Origin: Chlorobiota bacterium
GTDB taxonomy: Bacteria; Bacteroidota; Bacteroidia; Bacteroidales; JAADGE01
Direction of reading: 5' to 3'
DNA: 49,234 nucleotides
Assembly: GCA_013153865.1 (NCBI GenBank)
Contig: JAADDR010000188.1
Span: 1 to 49,234 of the forward strand
Under the pieces are notes generated by a model. That model had not been told where the DNA came from and searched no databases. It worked only from the letters and a program-made list of their open reading frames with translations. The first letter of the stretch is position 1, and each line of letters begins with the position of its first letter. A program made the position numbers and the translations under genes. Shown here piece by piece: positions 27,994 through 37,396 of this stretch.

Positions 27994-30900
27994 TTAGAAA
28001 AAAGCTCTTAAGCTCATACCTCCGGTATGAACAACTTTTTCGTCTCCGGGTTTTCGTCCGGAATAATTTAATTCGAGCTGTAAATAATCCGTCAGTTTAA
28101 CATAACGGGAAACAGTCCATAAAAAATTCTTGCCGGGCTGTAAACCTCCCAAAAATTCATAAGCCGTAAATGTATTGCTGTTACCCGAATATTCTATGTT
28201 TACAAAGTCAAATTTTACCGAAAAACGTCCTTTTTTCGTACTTGAAAATTTATATTCCGCACCTGCCGACCACGACGACATTTCTTCCTCTCCCGAAATA
28301 TTTTTATTCGATTTAACTGTGAAATTTCCCGAAACAGTATTAAAATTATCCGGTTTATAACTTAAAACACTTGTATTTTCCGAATAATCGGAAATATAAT
28401 TATTATCCGGAAAAAATTCCGACAAATATGTTTTTTCTCCGGTTTTAAAACTGTTTTTAATCATAAAATACGAAGTTTTTTTATTTATTTCGATAACATG
28501 AAACATGTTTCCTCGTATATCGGTGCCGTTTATAAGCAAATTGCGGCTTTCCGTTTTAATAAAAGTATAACTTAACCGCAAACTTAAAACGGGAATTTTA
28601 TATGATAATCTGTTTTTCAGATTTTTATTTAATCCGGTCAGCAGCGAATCCGGAACCGAATAATTAAAATAACCTGCTTTTTCGTTTATTTTTCTGTTAA
28701 TCTTAAAGAAAAAATTATTTGATAATCCGGAGAAAACTTTTTTTGTTTTACCGTTGTTTTTTTTAAAAAACCTGCCCGGTTGCATATTTAACGAGATGTA
28801 GGCATTTTGATTATATACGGTTTCGTAATTTACGGAAGGTAAAGCCACTCTCACAAAATCCGCTTCGTCGCTGAAATTTGCTTTTACAAATTCGTTTAAT
28901 TCTTTAATTCCGTTATTGTTAAAATCTTTCCATGCAAAGATTCCCTGCCCGTTTTGTACCTCAATATAAGTAAACTCTTTTGCAGGTTCGTTTCCTCCGG
29001 TATGTTCGGCAAAAACAGAGCCGTAAAGAGCTTTATTAAATATTGCAAAAGCATATTCAAAACGTGCAGACAAAGTATTATCCGGAAGGTTATCGAGATA
29101 AACATTTTTACCCGAAAGTTTTCGATAATTAAACCGCATTTTTATTTTTTGATTTTTAAAATTTGTAAAAACACCGCTCAACTTAAAATTATGAGCCGTC
29201 GCAGAATACGAAAGCTCGTTTGCATACGGCAAAAAATCTTCTCTGTTTGTATAACTTACGGAAAATTTGTTTTTAATATCTTCTGCGGTTTTTATATATA
29301 TTTTAAATTCGTTAAACCTGAAAGATGCCGGGTTCATCTCCTCGTTTGAAATATTTTTAAAAACGTTCTTTTCGCCCGAATCGGAAAAACCGTATTTTAA
29401 TTTTCCGGCACCCGCTTCTATAATCGCGTTATATCTTATAAACTCCGATCGTAAAGCGGTATCTTCGGCTGTAAGTCTGTCGGCGTTTAGGTTAAACAAA
29501 ATATTCTTTTTTTTGATATTTATCGAAACAGTATTTTTGTTCCCTTTATAAAATTCTGTTTCGCTCAAAAATTCAGAGTTAAAAGAAAATCTGCCTGTTC
29601 GTTTGTTAAAGTAACTTATTCCGGCTGAAATAAAATGTTCGTCGTAAACATTTTTAAAAAAAGGTAAATTCCAATCTCTGGCAAACTCCGGACTTTTATA
29701 CGGCTCAAAAGCCTCAAAGTGTTTTCCCGTAAATCCGTAATCGCCCGCAAGCTTTAAAAAAGTTTCGGAAGTATCGCGTTTAAGTAAGTTTCCCGACAAA
29801 CCGACTCTTAATGCTCCCGAGATATTATCCGCATCATTTTTTGAAGAAAATAAATTTTTGTCATAATCACTCATTGCTGTTTCAAAATACCAATCGGCGG
29901 ATTTTTTTATTTTACCTCTGCCTCCCGCTGTCAGCATCTGCTTCTTTTTAGGAGTTACAAGCAACCTGACAGGTTCGTATGATCCTTGTAAAATGCCGTT
30001 TTCGGGCGCTTTCCATTCAAAAACTTTACCGTTTACTTCGCTTTGTAAACGCACGTAGTTGCCTTTGCCTTCTCCGACAAAAGAAAACTGCAGACGATAT
30101 TTTGCCGTTAAACTGTCGGCTGAATAAAAGTAAATATCTTCGTAAATTACACCGTTTACAACAGTATCTTTTTTCCCGTAAAGCACCTCGTCTCCGGTAA
30201 AATCATCAACATAAACTATATCCGGTATAAATGCATTTTCCGTATCATCACCAGCATTTTCAAGTATAAGTTTTTGTTCGTCGCTTAAATCCTGCATTAT
30301 GGTCTGATTTTTTGCATCGATTTCAGAAATAAAATTCGCAAACCAAAAAGATTTTTCCGACTTAAATGATATTCCGCCGCCGTAATTAAACCTCGTATAA
30401 TTCATCTCCGAATATTCAAACTCGGCAATTATTCGACTGTCTTTGGTAATAATATGTTTTGACGTAAAAGTCAGTTCTCCGGTATTATAATTTATCACAT
30501 AATCATTTTCATTACCTCTTTTTAACAGAATACCGTCAAGATAAATACGTTCGCTGCCCGACAATACAATTATATACAATTCTCCGTTTTTACCTTTCAG
30601 TCTGTAAGGTCCCGAATCTCCTTCCCTTCCGTTAAAAGTCTCTCTGTTAAAAATACCTTTGGAAATCGATGCATTTACATGCGTTTTTGCTTTAAACTTT
30701 CCGGTGCTGAAATTTGTTTTAAAAGCCGCACCCTGAACTTTCTTTTTATAATTCAAAAAATATCCGGTTTCCGATTTAGAAACAAAATCTCCGACCGTAA
30801 GAAGACTTTTCGGAAAAAGCAACCGAATATAAACATTATCAAACTCTCTTAAATTTTGCGATGTACCGTCGGCTTGCACCGGAAGATTACTGTCGCTTAT

Positions 30901-31431
30901 ATTTGCTTGTATCTCGACATCAGGGCTTATCTTCCCGGATAATTGCAAGTTAAAATCAGAATTTAACGAAGCGTCTTGATTATTTCCGAAAGTAATCCCT
31001 CGCGATATGCTTCCCGACTTTTTCAAACCCGCGAACCTTGAATCTGAAGAATTTTCTTTTGCTTCTTTATCGACAATATAACGTCTTTTTATATTTTCAT
31101 TATTACTGTTATATGATTTATGAAAATACGATTTCGAAAAATTATACGGAAAAACTCTGTATGAAAATTCGCAGTTATTATTTTTTATTTTCTCAAAAAT
31201 ATCTTTTTTAAATACAACAATTGCTTTTGCATAATTAATTTCATAATCCGCTTTCGAAATCCGCACACCGTTTACGCTAATCTCCAAACTTTCCGGCACA
31301 ATCGATAAAGTATCGACAATAACGGTATCATTTACCGCCGAAATATCTTTACGAATAAAATTTGACAAATCCTGCCCGTAAATCGCAGAACTCAATATAA
31401 CAGACAATATGGATATTAAAGTTTTTTTCAA
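27994..31431 (-). CDS. Large probable outer-membrane beta-barrel protein
   Basis: The 1145-residue protein has a signal peptide ending YGQ (about residue 20). Near residues 130-230 the phrase SGSISRGITFGNNQD is followed by NLQLSGKISPDVEIQANISD and LLTVGDFVSK, and later GSERIYLDGILLKRG and DYVINYNTGELTF. These recall conserved Bacteroidota envelope proteins of the SprA/TANFOR type, though the length is about half that of SprA. The remainder is dense alternating strands with aromatic ends, ending in GGMSLRAFF with a terminal Phe as in outer-membrane barrels. The inferred location is the outer membrane; function unknown. It is transcribed away from the glycosyltransferase cluster. Confidence 0.78.
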   Translation of the reverse strand: MKKTLISILSVILSSAIYGQDLSNFIRKDISAVNDTVIVDTLSIVPESLEISVNGVRISKADYEINYAKAIVVFKKDIFEKIKNNNCEFSYRVFPYNFSKSYFHKSYNSNNENIKRRYIVDKEAKENSSDSRFAGLKKSGSISRGITFGNNQDASLNSDFNLQLSGKISPDVEIQANISDSNLPVQADGTSQNLREFDNVYIRLLFPKSLLTVGDFVSKSETGYFLNYKKKVQGAAFKTNFSTGKFKAKTHVNASISKGIFNRETFNGREGDSGPYRLKGKNGELYIIVLSGSERIYLDGILLKRGNENDYVINYNTGELTFTSKHIITKDSRIIAEFEYSEMNYTRFNYGGGISFKSEKSFWFANFISEIDAKNQTIMQDLSDEQKLILENAGDDTENAFIPDIVYVDDFTGDEVLYGKKDTVVNGVIYEDIYFYSADSLTAKYRLQFSFVGEGKGNYVRLQSEVNGKVFEWKAPENGILQGSYEPVRLLVTPKKKQMLTAGGRGKIKKSADWYFETAMSDYDKNLFSSKNDADNISGALRVGLSGNLLKRDTSETFLKLAGDYGFTGKHFEAFEPYKSPEFARDWNLPFFKNVYDEHFISAGISYFNKRTGRFSFNSEFLSETEFYKGNKNTVSINIKKKNILFNLNADRLTAEDTALRSEFIRYNAIIEAGAGKLKYGFSDSGEKNVFKNISNEEMNPASFRFNEFKIYIKTAEDIKNKFSVSYTNREDFLPYANELSYSATAHNFKLSGVFTNFKNQKIKMRFNYRKLSGKNVYLDNLPDNTLSARFEYAFAIFNKALYGSVFAEHTGGNEPAKEFTYIEVQNGQGIFAWKDFNNNGIKELNEFVKANFSDEADFVRVALPSVNYETVYNQNAYISLNMQPGRFFKKNNGKTKKVFSGLSNNFFFKINRKINEKAGYFNYSVPDSLLTGLNKNLKNRLSYKIPVLSLRLSYTFIKTESRNLLINGTDIRGNMFHVIEINKKTSYFMIKNSFKTGEKTYLSEFFPDNNYISDYSENTSVLSYKPDNFNTVSGNFTVKSNKNISGEEEMSSWSAGAEYKFSSTKKGRFSVKFDFVNIEYSGNSNTFTAYEFLGGLQPGKNFLWTVSRYVKLTDYLQLELNYSGRKPGDEKVVHTGGMSLRAFF

Positions 31432-31505
31432 GAAATCAATTTAGAAATACAGGCAATATGCAAAAAACGAAAAAAATTATAAAATAATTACTAATATTGC
31501 GACAA

Positions 31506-32660
31506 ATGTCCGAAAAAAAGAAAATATTAATTTTTATAGACTGGTTTTTACCCGGATACAAAGCCGGCGGACCGGTAAGAAGTATTGCAAACATTACGGA
31601 ACATCTGTCGGAAGATTTTATTTTTAAGATTATAACAACCGATACTGATTATTCGGAAAATATTCCGTATTCAAGCGTAAAAAGTAACGAATGGAATACT
31701 TTATCCGAGAATGTATCCGTATATTATTTATCAAAAGACAAATTAAAAATTAAAACAATAAAAAAATTAATAAAAGATACGTCTTTTGATATTGCATACA
31801 TTAACGGTATTTACTCATTTTATTTCTCGATATTACCTCTGCTCATTTTAAGAAAATCCGAAAAAAAAATAATTGTTGCCTCGCGAGGAATGCTTTCCGA
31901 ACAGGCCTTTTCGTCAAAAAATATAAAAAAAACGATATTTCTTAAATTTGCCGGTATATTTAATCTGTATAAAAACGTAATATTCCAAGCCACGGAAAAA
32001 ACAGAAGCAGAAAATATAAAAGAAACGATAAAACAATACAAAAAAATAATTACCGTTTCTAATCTGCCTCAAAAAACCGGTTATTTAAAAAATAAACGGC
32101 GAAATAAAAAACAGGGTTCATTAAAACTCGTAAGCATTGCCAGAATATCTCCGGAAAAAAATACCCTGTACGCAATACAAATATTACGGCAACTGAAATA
32201 TGACGGTAAAATCGAGTTTGATTTATACGGTTCCGTTTATAACGAAAATTATTGGCACAAATGCAAAGAAATCATTAAAACACTTCCCGAAAATATTTCC
32301 GTTAATTACAAAAACAGTATAGAGAATTATAAAGTACACGAAACATTTTCGAAATATCATTTTTCTTTTATGCCGAGTAAAGGAGAGAATTTCGGACACT
32401 CTATTTTAGAAAGCTTTTCTGCCGGTTGCCCCGTAATTACAAGCAAAAACACTCCTTGGCAAAACCTCGAAGAAAAAGGAATCGGTTGGGACATAAACCT
32501 GAGCAACAAAGAAGAGTTTGTGAAAATTATTGAAAAATGTGCCGATATGTCCGAAAAAGAATACAATTCCATGTCTGAAAATACTTTTAATTTCGCAAAA
32601 AAATTTTCCGAAAAATCACAAGCAATAACAGATACAAAAAAAATGTTTGACGATGCATAA
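31506..32660 (+). CDS. Glycosyltransferase family 4
   Basis: A protein of 384 residues from the ATG at 31506; the TTG at 31497 lies within a promoter-like TAATATTG. The N-terminal half has ILIFIDWFLPGYKAGGPVRSIANI, a GT-B opening with a glycine-rich nucleotide or acceptor loop, then VASRGMLSEQAF. The C-terminal half has RISPEKNTLYAIQIL, LYGSVYN and FSFMPSKGENFGHSILESFSAG, in which the E-x7-E region binds the sugar nucleotide. It transfers a sugar from a nucleotide donor to a lipid-linked or growing glycan; donor and acceptor are unknown. It overlaps the following acyltransferase gene by 8 bp, so the two are likely coupled. Confidence 0.93.
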   Translation: MSEKKKILIFIDWFLPGYKAGGPVRSIANITEHLSEDFIFKIITTDTDYSENIPYSSVKSNEWNTLSENVSVYYLSKDKLKIKTIKKLIKDTSFDIAYINGIYSFYFSILPLLILRKSEKKIIVASRGMLSEQAFSSKNIKKTIFLKFAGIFNLYKNVIFQATEKTEAENIKETIKQYKKIITVSNLPQKTGYLKNKRRNKKQGSLKLVSIARISPEKNTLYAIQILRQLKYDGKIEFDLYGSVYNENYWHKCKEIIKTLPENISVNYKNSIENYKVHETFSKYHFSFMPSKGENFGHSILESFSAGCPVITSKNTPWQNLEEKGIGWDINLSNKEEFVKIIEKCADMSEKEYNSMSENTFNFAKKFSEKSQAITDTKKMFDDA

Positions 32661-33207
32661 AACCGACCTCTCAAAATTCGACAACTCTTGGTATAACCCG
32701 AAAGGAAATATCGTTAAAAGAACTTTATGGTATTTCGTAAATGTTTTATTTTTTCTTAATCCGTGGAACCCGTTAAGCTCGCTTAAAATTTTTTTATTAA
32801 GACTTTTCGGTGCAAAAATAGGTAAAGGCGTTATCATAAAACCTTCCGTAAACATAAAATATCCCTGGCGTCTTTCCGTAGGAAACAATGTTTGGATAGG
32901 CGAAAAAGTTTGGATAGATAACCTTGCCGATGTAAAAATTGCCGACAATGTAAGCATATCACAAGGAGCAATGCTGCTTTGCGGAAATCATAACTACAAA
33001 AAAACATCTTTCGATTTAATTATCGGAGAAATAAAACTTGAAGAAGGAGTTTGGATAGGAGCAAAAAGTATTGTCGCACCCGGAGTTACCTGTAAATCAC
33101 ACTCCGTTCTCGCCGTTAATTCCGTTGCCGTTAAAGATTTGGAAGAATATACAATTTATCAAGGAAATCCCGCCGTAAAAGTAAGAAGCAGAATAATTGA
33201 AGAATAA
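32653..33207 (+). CDS. WcaF-like hexapeptide-repeat acetyltransferase
   Basis: A protein of 184 residues from the ATG at 32653, which overlaps the GT4 stop; a TTG two codons earlier is ignored. It has an N-terminal hydrophobic stretch (YFVNVLFFLNPWNP), then a left-handed beta-helix made of hexapeptides (IGKGVIIKPSVNI, IGEKVWIDNLADVKI, LEEGVWIGAKSIVAPGV), the loop LCGNHNYKK with the catalytic-type His, and a closing YQGNPAVKVRSR. Length and layout match putative colanic-acid O-acetyltransferases of the WcaF group. It probably acetylates the glycan made by the neighbouring transferases. Confidence 0.9.
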   Translation: MHKTDLSKFDNSWYNPKGNIVKRTLWYFVNVLFFLNPWNPLSSLKIFLLRLFGAKIGKGVIIKPSVNIKYPWRLSVGNNVWIGEKVWIDNLADVKIADNVSISQGAMLLCGNHNYKKTSFDLIIGEIKLEEGVWIGAKSIVAPGVTCKSHSVLAVNSVAVKDLEEYTIYQGNPAVKVRSRIIEE

Positions 33208-33267
33208 CAAAAAAACATCCTTCTTATAACACCTTTATTTTAAACAAAATACGGATACACTTTCATT

Positions 33268-33380
33268 TTAACCCGATTATTCTGAAAGTCGAGTTTCGAA
33301 ATTATCGGGTTAAATCGAAACTTCACTTTAATAATAACCCGATAATTATACAAGAATAATTTGCAAATAACCCGATAATT
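33268..33380. repeat. Four ACCCGAT-cored sites at exact 33-bp spacing
   Basis: Cores lie at 33271-33277 (forward, ACCCGATTATT), 33304-33310 (reverse, AATTATCGGGT), 33337-33343 (forward) and 33370-33376 (forward). The last two share the 15-mer AATAACCCGATAATT exactly. Sites 2 and 3 form a perfect 13-bp inverted repeat (33300-33312 with 33335-33347). A second dyad, AGTTTCGA/TCGAAACT (33292-33299 with 33315-33322), brackets site 2. Site 4 lies between the -33 and -7 boxes of the ATPase promoter. Confidence 0.85.
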
Positions 33381-33391
33381 CAGTAAATTTG
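33360..33391 (+). promoter_or_regulatory. Promoter of the AAA_14/DUF4143 ATPase gene
   Basis: A full match to the Bacteroidota consensus: TTTG at 33360-33363, 20 bases, TAAATTTG at 33384-33391, and the ATG at 33407. Its spacer contains one copy of the repeated AATAACCCGATAATT motif, which would be expected to block polymerase if bound by a protein. Confidence 0.75.
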
Positions 33392-33406
33392 TAAAAATTT
33401 AAACCT

Positions 33407-34672
33407 ATGGATTCCGATTATATCATAAAACGGAAAATATACGACAAAATAAAAAAACACCTCGACAAAAAAGAAATTACCATAATAAGCGGTATTCGTC
33501 AATGCGGAAAATCGACAATATTGCACAAACTCAGAACAAACCTCATAAAAGAAGGAGAAAAAACAATATTCTTAAATTTCGACTTCGACAAAGACAAAGA
33601 ATTTCTGAAAACACAAGAATCACTTGTAAACAAACTGAAATTTGAATTCGGAAGCAACAAAGGATATGTTTTCATAGACGAAATTCAAAGACGAGAAAAT
33701 GCCGGATTATATCTGAAAGGAATTTACGATCTGAGATTACCTTACAAATTCATCGTATCGGGTTCGGGAAGCGTAGAATTAAAAGAAAAAATTCAAGAAT
33801 CTCTACTCGGAAGAAAACGAGTTTTCGAAATGACACCGGTAAACTTTTCCGAATTTGTAAACTACAAAACAAATTATAAATATTCGGAAAAAATAAACGA
33901 ATACTTCGAATTCGAAAAAGAAAAAACAGAACAATTCCTGAAAGAATATCTGAATTACGGAGGTTTTCCGAGAATTGTAACCGAACGGGAAACAGATGAA
34001 AAAATCGAACTTATAAACGAAATTTACAACAGTTACATAGAAAAAGATTTAATTAATCTTTTAAACATAGGCAAACCCGAACTTTTTAAAGATATCTTCA
34101 AGATGCTGTCATACCTGTCGGGTAAGTTATTAAACCTCACAAACATCTCAAACGATACCGACACATCCGTGCAAACTCTGAAAAAATACCTGTATTTTGC
34201 CGAAAAAACATACTCGCTTACCAAAATAAGACCGTATTTTAACAACATAAGCAAAGAAATTCGCAAAGCACCCGTAATTTATTTTACGGATACCGGAATG
34301 ATGAACTACATAAGCGGTAAATACGGAAATTTAAGCACACCTGCCGACTTCGGTTTTGTTTTTCAAAACTTTATTTTCAATATTCTGAAAGATACAATAC
34401 CTAAAAACCACGAAATAAAATACTGGCGAACAACAGACAAAGCGGAAGTCGATTTTATCATCGACAAAACATCCGGAGTAACGCCGATTGAAGTAAAATA
34501 CAAAAAACTGAAAAAAACAAACATAAGTCGTTCGCTCAGAAGTTTTATAAACAAATACGAACCTCAAAATGCATATATCGTAAACCTGTCGTTAAAATCA
34601 AAAATAAAAATAAACAAAACAACGATTCACTTCATACCTTACACAAAATTATTTTCGATAAAATCACTATAA
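33407..34672 (+). CDS. AAA_14/DUF4143 ATP-binding protein
   Basis: The 421-residue protein has a Walker A (GIRQCGKSTIL, near residue 27), a Walker B (GYVFIDEIQ, near residue 85) and the sensor region FIVSGSGS, as in the AAA_14 family. The C-terminal DUF4143 part ends in a restriction-nuclease-like pattern: EVDFIID (near 348-354) and IEVKYKK (near 362-368), that is D-x(n)-ExK. The cellular role of this family is not established. It has its own promoter with repeated operator-like sites and sits between glycan genes; the GT2 start follows its stop with no gap. It looks like a unit inserted into the cluster, but no target-site duplication was identified. Confidence 0.9.
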   Translation: MDSDYIIKRKIYDKIKKHLDKKEITIISGIRQCGKSTILHKLRTNLIKEGEKTIFLNFDFDKDKEFLKTQESLVNKLKFEFGSNKGYVFIDEIQRRENAGLYLKGIYDLRLPYKFIVSGSGSVELKEKIQESLLGRKRVFEMTPVNFSEFVNYKTNYKYSEKINEYFEFEKEKTEQFLKEYLNYGGFPRIVTERETDEKIELINEIYNSYIEKDLINLLNIGKPELFKDIFKMLSYLSGKLLNLTNISNDTDTSVQTLKKYLYFAEKTYSLTKIRPYFNNISKEIRKAPVIYFTDTGMMNYISGKYGNLSTPADFGFVFQNFIFNILKDTIPKNHEIKYWRTTDKAEVDFIIDKTSGVTPIEVKYKKLKKTNISRSLRSFINKYEPQNAYIVNLSLKSKIKINKTTIHFIPYTKLFSIKSL

Positions 34673-35419
34673 ATGAAATTCTCAATAATAACGGCAACAT
34701 ACAACAACCGAAACACAATCGCCGATGCAATAAATTCCGTTGCTTCGCAAACATACAAAAACATCGAACACATCATAATCGACGGAGCATCAACGGACGG
34801 CACACTGTCGATAATAAAAAACACGCCCGGAAAAATCTCGAAAATTATAAGCGAACCCGACAAAGGCATATACGATGCTCTGAATAAAGGCATAAAAAAC
34901 GCAACCGGAGATATTATCGTTTTTCTGCATGCCGACGACATATTTGCCGAGACCAAAATTATCGAAAAAGCCGCAAAACTTTTCGAAAAAAAGCAAACGG
35001 ACAGCATATACGGCGATTTACGTTACGTTGCAAAAGAAAATACCGACAAAACCCTAAGATATTGGAAATCCGGAGAATACTCATTCTCGAAACTGAAAAA
35101 AGGATGGATGCCGCCGCACCCGACATTTTTTATCAAAAAAGAAATATACGACAAATACGGGATTTTCGATACCGAATTTAAAATTGCCGCCGATTACGAC
35201 ATAATACTCCGATTTCTCGGAAAACATAAAATCTCAACGGCATATCTGCCGGAAGTTATAACAAAAATGCGCATAGGAGGAGAAAGCAATAAAAATATCA
35301 AAAATATAATATTAAAAATGAAAGAAGACATAAAAGCTCTGAAAAAAAACAATATAGGAGGTTTTCACACACTCGTAATGAAAAACATCACAAAAATACC
35401 GCAATTGTTTCGGAAGTAA
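34673..35419 (+). CDS. Glycosyltransferase family 2
   Basis: The 248-residue GT-A enzyme begins FSIITATYNN, followed by the donor-binding DGASTDGT. It has EPDKGIYDALNKGI, a phrase common in WcaE/PssE-like transferases, and the DxD-like metal site LHADD (near residue 86). A later AADYDIILRF segment contributes the likely base. It adds a hexose or related sugar during surface-glycan synthesis. The ATG touches the stop of the ATPase gene, so it may now depend on the ATPase promoter. Its codons favour AAC, GAC and ATA like the ATPase, unlike the T-richer GT4 and acyltransferase genes upstream. Confidence 0.92.
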   Translation: MKFSIITATYNNRNTIADAINSVASQTYKNIEHIIIDGASTDGTLSIIKNTPGKISKIISEPDKGIYDALNKGIKNATGDIIVFLHADDIFAETKIIEKAAKLFEKKQTDSIYGDLRYVAKENTDKTLRYWKSGEYSFSKLKKGWMPPHPTFFIKKEIYDKYGIFDTEFKIAADYDIILRFLGKHKISTAYLPEVITKMRIGGESNKNIKNIILKMKEDIKALKKNNIGGFHTLVMKNITKIPQLFRK

Positions 35420-35434
35420 ATTTTCTTAACTTTG
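35405..35434 (+). promoter_or_regulatory. dnaG promoter
   Basis: TTG at 35405-35407, 19 bases, then TAACTTTG at 35427-35434, ending 19 bases before the ATG. It overlaps the last codons of the GT2 gene. Confidence 0.65.
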
Positions 35435-35453
35435 CTTTCCGCAAATAAAAAAA

Positions 35454-37388
35454 ATGATACCGCGAGAAACCGTAGATAAAATATTCGAAGCCGCAGACAT
35501 TTACGATGTCGTAAAAGACTACGTAAACCTGAAACGCGCAGGCGTAAACTACAAAGGAAACTGTCCTTTTCACGACGAAAAAACACCTTCGTTCGTAGTA
35601 TCGCCGGCAAAAGGCATATACAAATGCTTCGGCTGCGGTGCCGCCGGAAACTCCGTAAAATTCGTTATGGAACACGAAAAAGTATCTTTCCCGGAAGCAC
35701 TGAGAATACTCGCAAAAAAATATAATATCGAAATAAAAGAAGAAAAACTTACGGAAGAAAAAATACAGGAAAAAGAAACTCGCGACAGTCTTTTTATAGT
35801 TACCGAATTTGCAAAAAATTTCTTCAAAAAACAATTATTCGAAACAACCGAAGGTAAAAACACAGCACTAAGCTACTTCAAAGAACGAGGGTTTAACGAA
35901 CAAACAATAAAAAAATTCGAACTCGGTTGGAGCCCTTCAAAAAAAGACGCTTTTACCCAAACAGCTCTCAAAGCCGGATACAAACTTAAATTCCTGACCG
36001 AAACAGGACTTACCGTGGCAAAAAACGACGGATATAAATTCGACAGATTTGCCGAACGAATAATATTCCCGATAAGAACACTCTCCGGAAAAGTTACCGC
36101 ATTCGGAGGAAGAACACTTAAAGCCGACAAAAAAATCGCAAAATATCTCAACTCTCCCGAATCGGAAATATACAACAAATCTAAAATACTTTACGGAATA
36201 TATCTTGCAAAAAACGCAATCGTAAAACACGACAAATGCTTTATGACGGAAGGATATACCGACGTTATATCAATGCACCAATCCGGCATCGAAAATGTAG
36301 TTGCATCTTCCGGAACATCCTTAACGGTAGAGCAAATAAAACTCGTAAGACGTTTCACGAAAAACCTGAGCATAATATACGACGGCGACCCCGCAGGCAT
36401 TAAAGCATCTTTAAGAGGAATAGATTTGGCACTTGCCGAAGAAATGAACGTAAAAATAATTGCCCTGCCGCAAGGCGAAGATCCGGACAGTTTCGCAAAA
36501 AACAAAACCCGCGAAGAACTTACGGAATATTTCGACAAACACGAAAAAGACTTCATAGAATTTAAAATTAACCTCTTTGCCGGCGAGGCAAAAAATGACC
36601 CCGTAAAACGAGCAAATCTAATACGCGACATAGTAAAATCCGTATCCGTTATTCCGGACAAAATCCTCAGAGGAGAATACATAAAATCCGTATCAAAACA
36701 ACTCGGAGTAAACGAAGAAACACTGTATTCGGAAGTAACAAAACTGCTTCGCAAAAAATTCGACGACAACAGGAACAAAAATTACGGAAAATTCGGGCGA
36801 GAACCCGTAAAACCACGACTGCCAAACGAAACAACAGGCATATATTTCGAAGTAATCGAAAAAGACATACTCAATTTTTTGCTCAACTACGGAAACCAAA
36901 TAATAGAAATAGACGAAACCGAAGAAAAAATAACAGTCGCCGAATTTATAATATCCGAAATAAAAAACGACGACTTAGAATTTCATAACCTCGTTTACAA
37001 AGAAATTTTCAGAGACTACGAACGATATTTCTCCGAAAACAACGAATCGGTACAAGAATATTTCCTGAAACACGAAAACGAAAAAATAAGCGAAATTGCC
37101 GCCGAAATACTCGGTCCCAAACAAGAACTCAGCAAAATTTGGAACACATACGGATCTTCCGACGACAATATCGAAAAACGACTTAACAAAATCGTTCCCG
37201 AAATTATCGACACATTTAAGCTCAAAATAGTTCAACTGAAAACCGAAGAAATAAAAAAACAAATAGCCGAACTGCCTAAAAACGAAAATTACGACGATAA
37301 CCTTAACGAACTGCTCGAAAAACTCAAACTTTTCGACGACCTGAAAATAAAACTTACCGATATTTTGGAAAAAACAGCACTCCTCTGA
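35454..37388 (+). CDS. dnaG: DNA primase
   Basis: The 644-residue protein has the three DnaG regions. The N-terminal zinc-binding domain has CPFHDEKTPSF and CFGCGAAGN (near residues 40-65). The RNA-polymerase core contains RIIFPIRTLSGKVTAFGGR, and the TOPRIM motifs are EGYTD (near 266-270) and IIYDGDPAG (near 308-316), which give the catalytic acids. The C-terminal helical part (from about 440) should contact the DnaB helicase. It makes RNA primers for replication. Upstream is the glycan cluster; downstream, after 154 bp, is metK with its own promoter and leader. Confidence 0.97.
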   Translation: MIPRETVDKIFEAADIYDVVKDYVNLKRAGVNYKGNCPFHDEKTPSFVVSPAKGIYKCFGCGAAGNSVKFVMEHEKVSFPEALRILAKKYNIEIKEEKLTEEKIQEKETRDSLFIVTEFAKNFFKKQLFETTEGKNTALSYFKERGFNEQTIKKFELGWSPSKKDAFTQTALKAGYKLKFLTETGLTVAKNDGYKFDRFAERIIFPIRTLSGKVTAFGGRTLKADKKIAKYLNSPESEIYNKSKILYGIYLAKNAIVKHDKCFMTEGYTDVISMHQSGIENVVASSGTSLTVEQIKLVRRFTKNLSIIYDGDPAGIKASLRGIDLALAEEMNVKIIALPQGEDPDSFAKNKTREELTEYFDKHEKDFIEFKINLFAGEAKNDPVKRANLIRDIVKSVSVIPDKILRGEYIKSVSKQLGVNEETLYSEVTKLLRKKFDDNRNKNYGKFGREPVKPRLPNETTGIYFEVIEKDILNFLLNYGNQIIEIDETEEKITVAEFIISEIKNDDLEFHNLVYKEIFRDYERYFSENNESVQEYFLKHENEKISEIAAEILGPKQELSKIWNTYGSSDDNIEKRLNKIVPEIIDTFKLKIVQLKTEEIKKQIAELPKNENYDDNLNELLEKLKLFDDLKIKLTDILEKTALL

Positions 37389-37396
37389 GCATTTAA

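Noticed and set aside
33268-33380. CRISPR array
   Set aside because: The repeats are only about 12-15 bases with 18-base gaps, one copy is inverted, and no cas gene is near. The position over a promoter fits regulator sites better.
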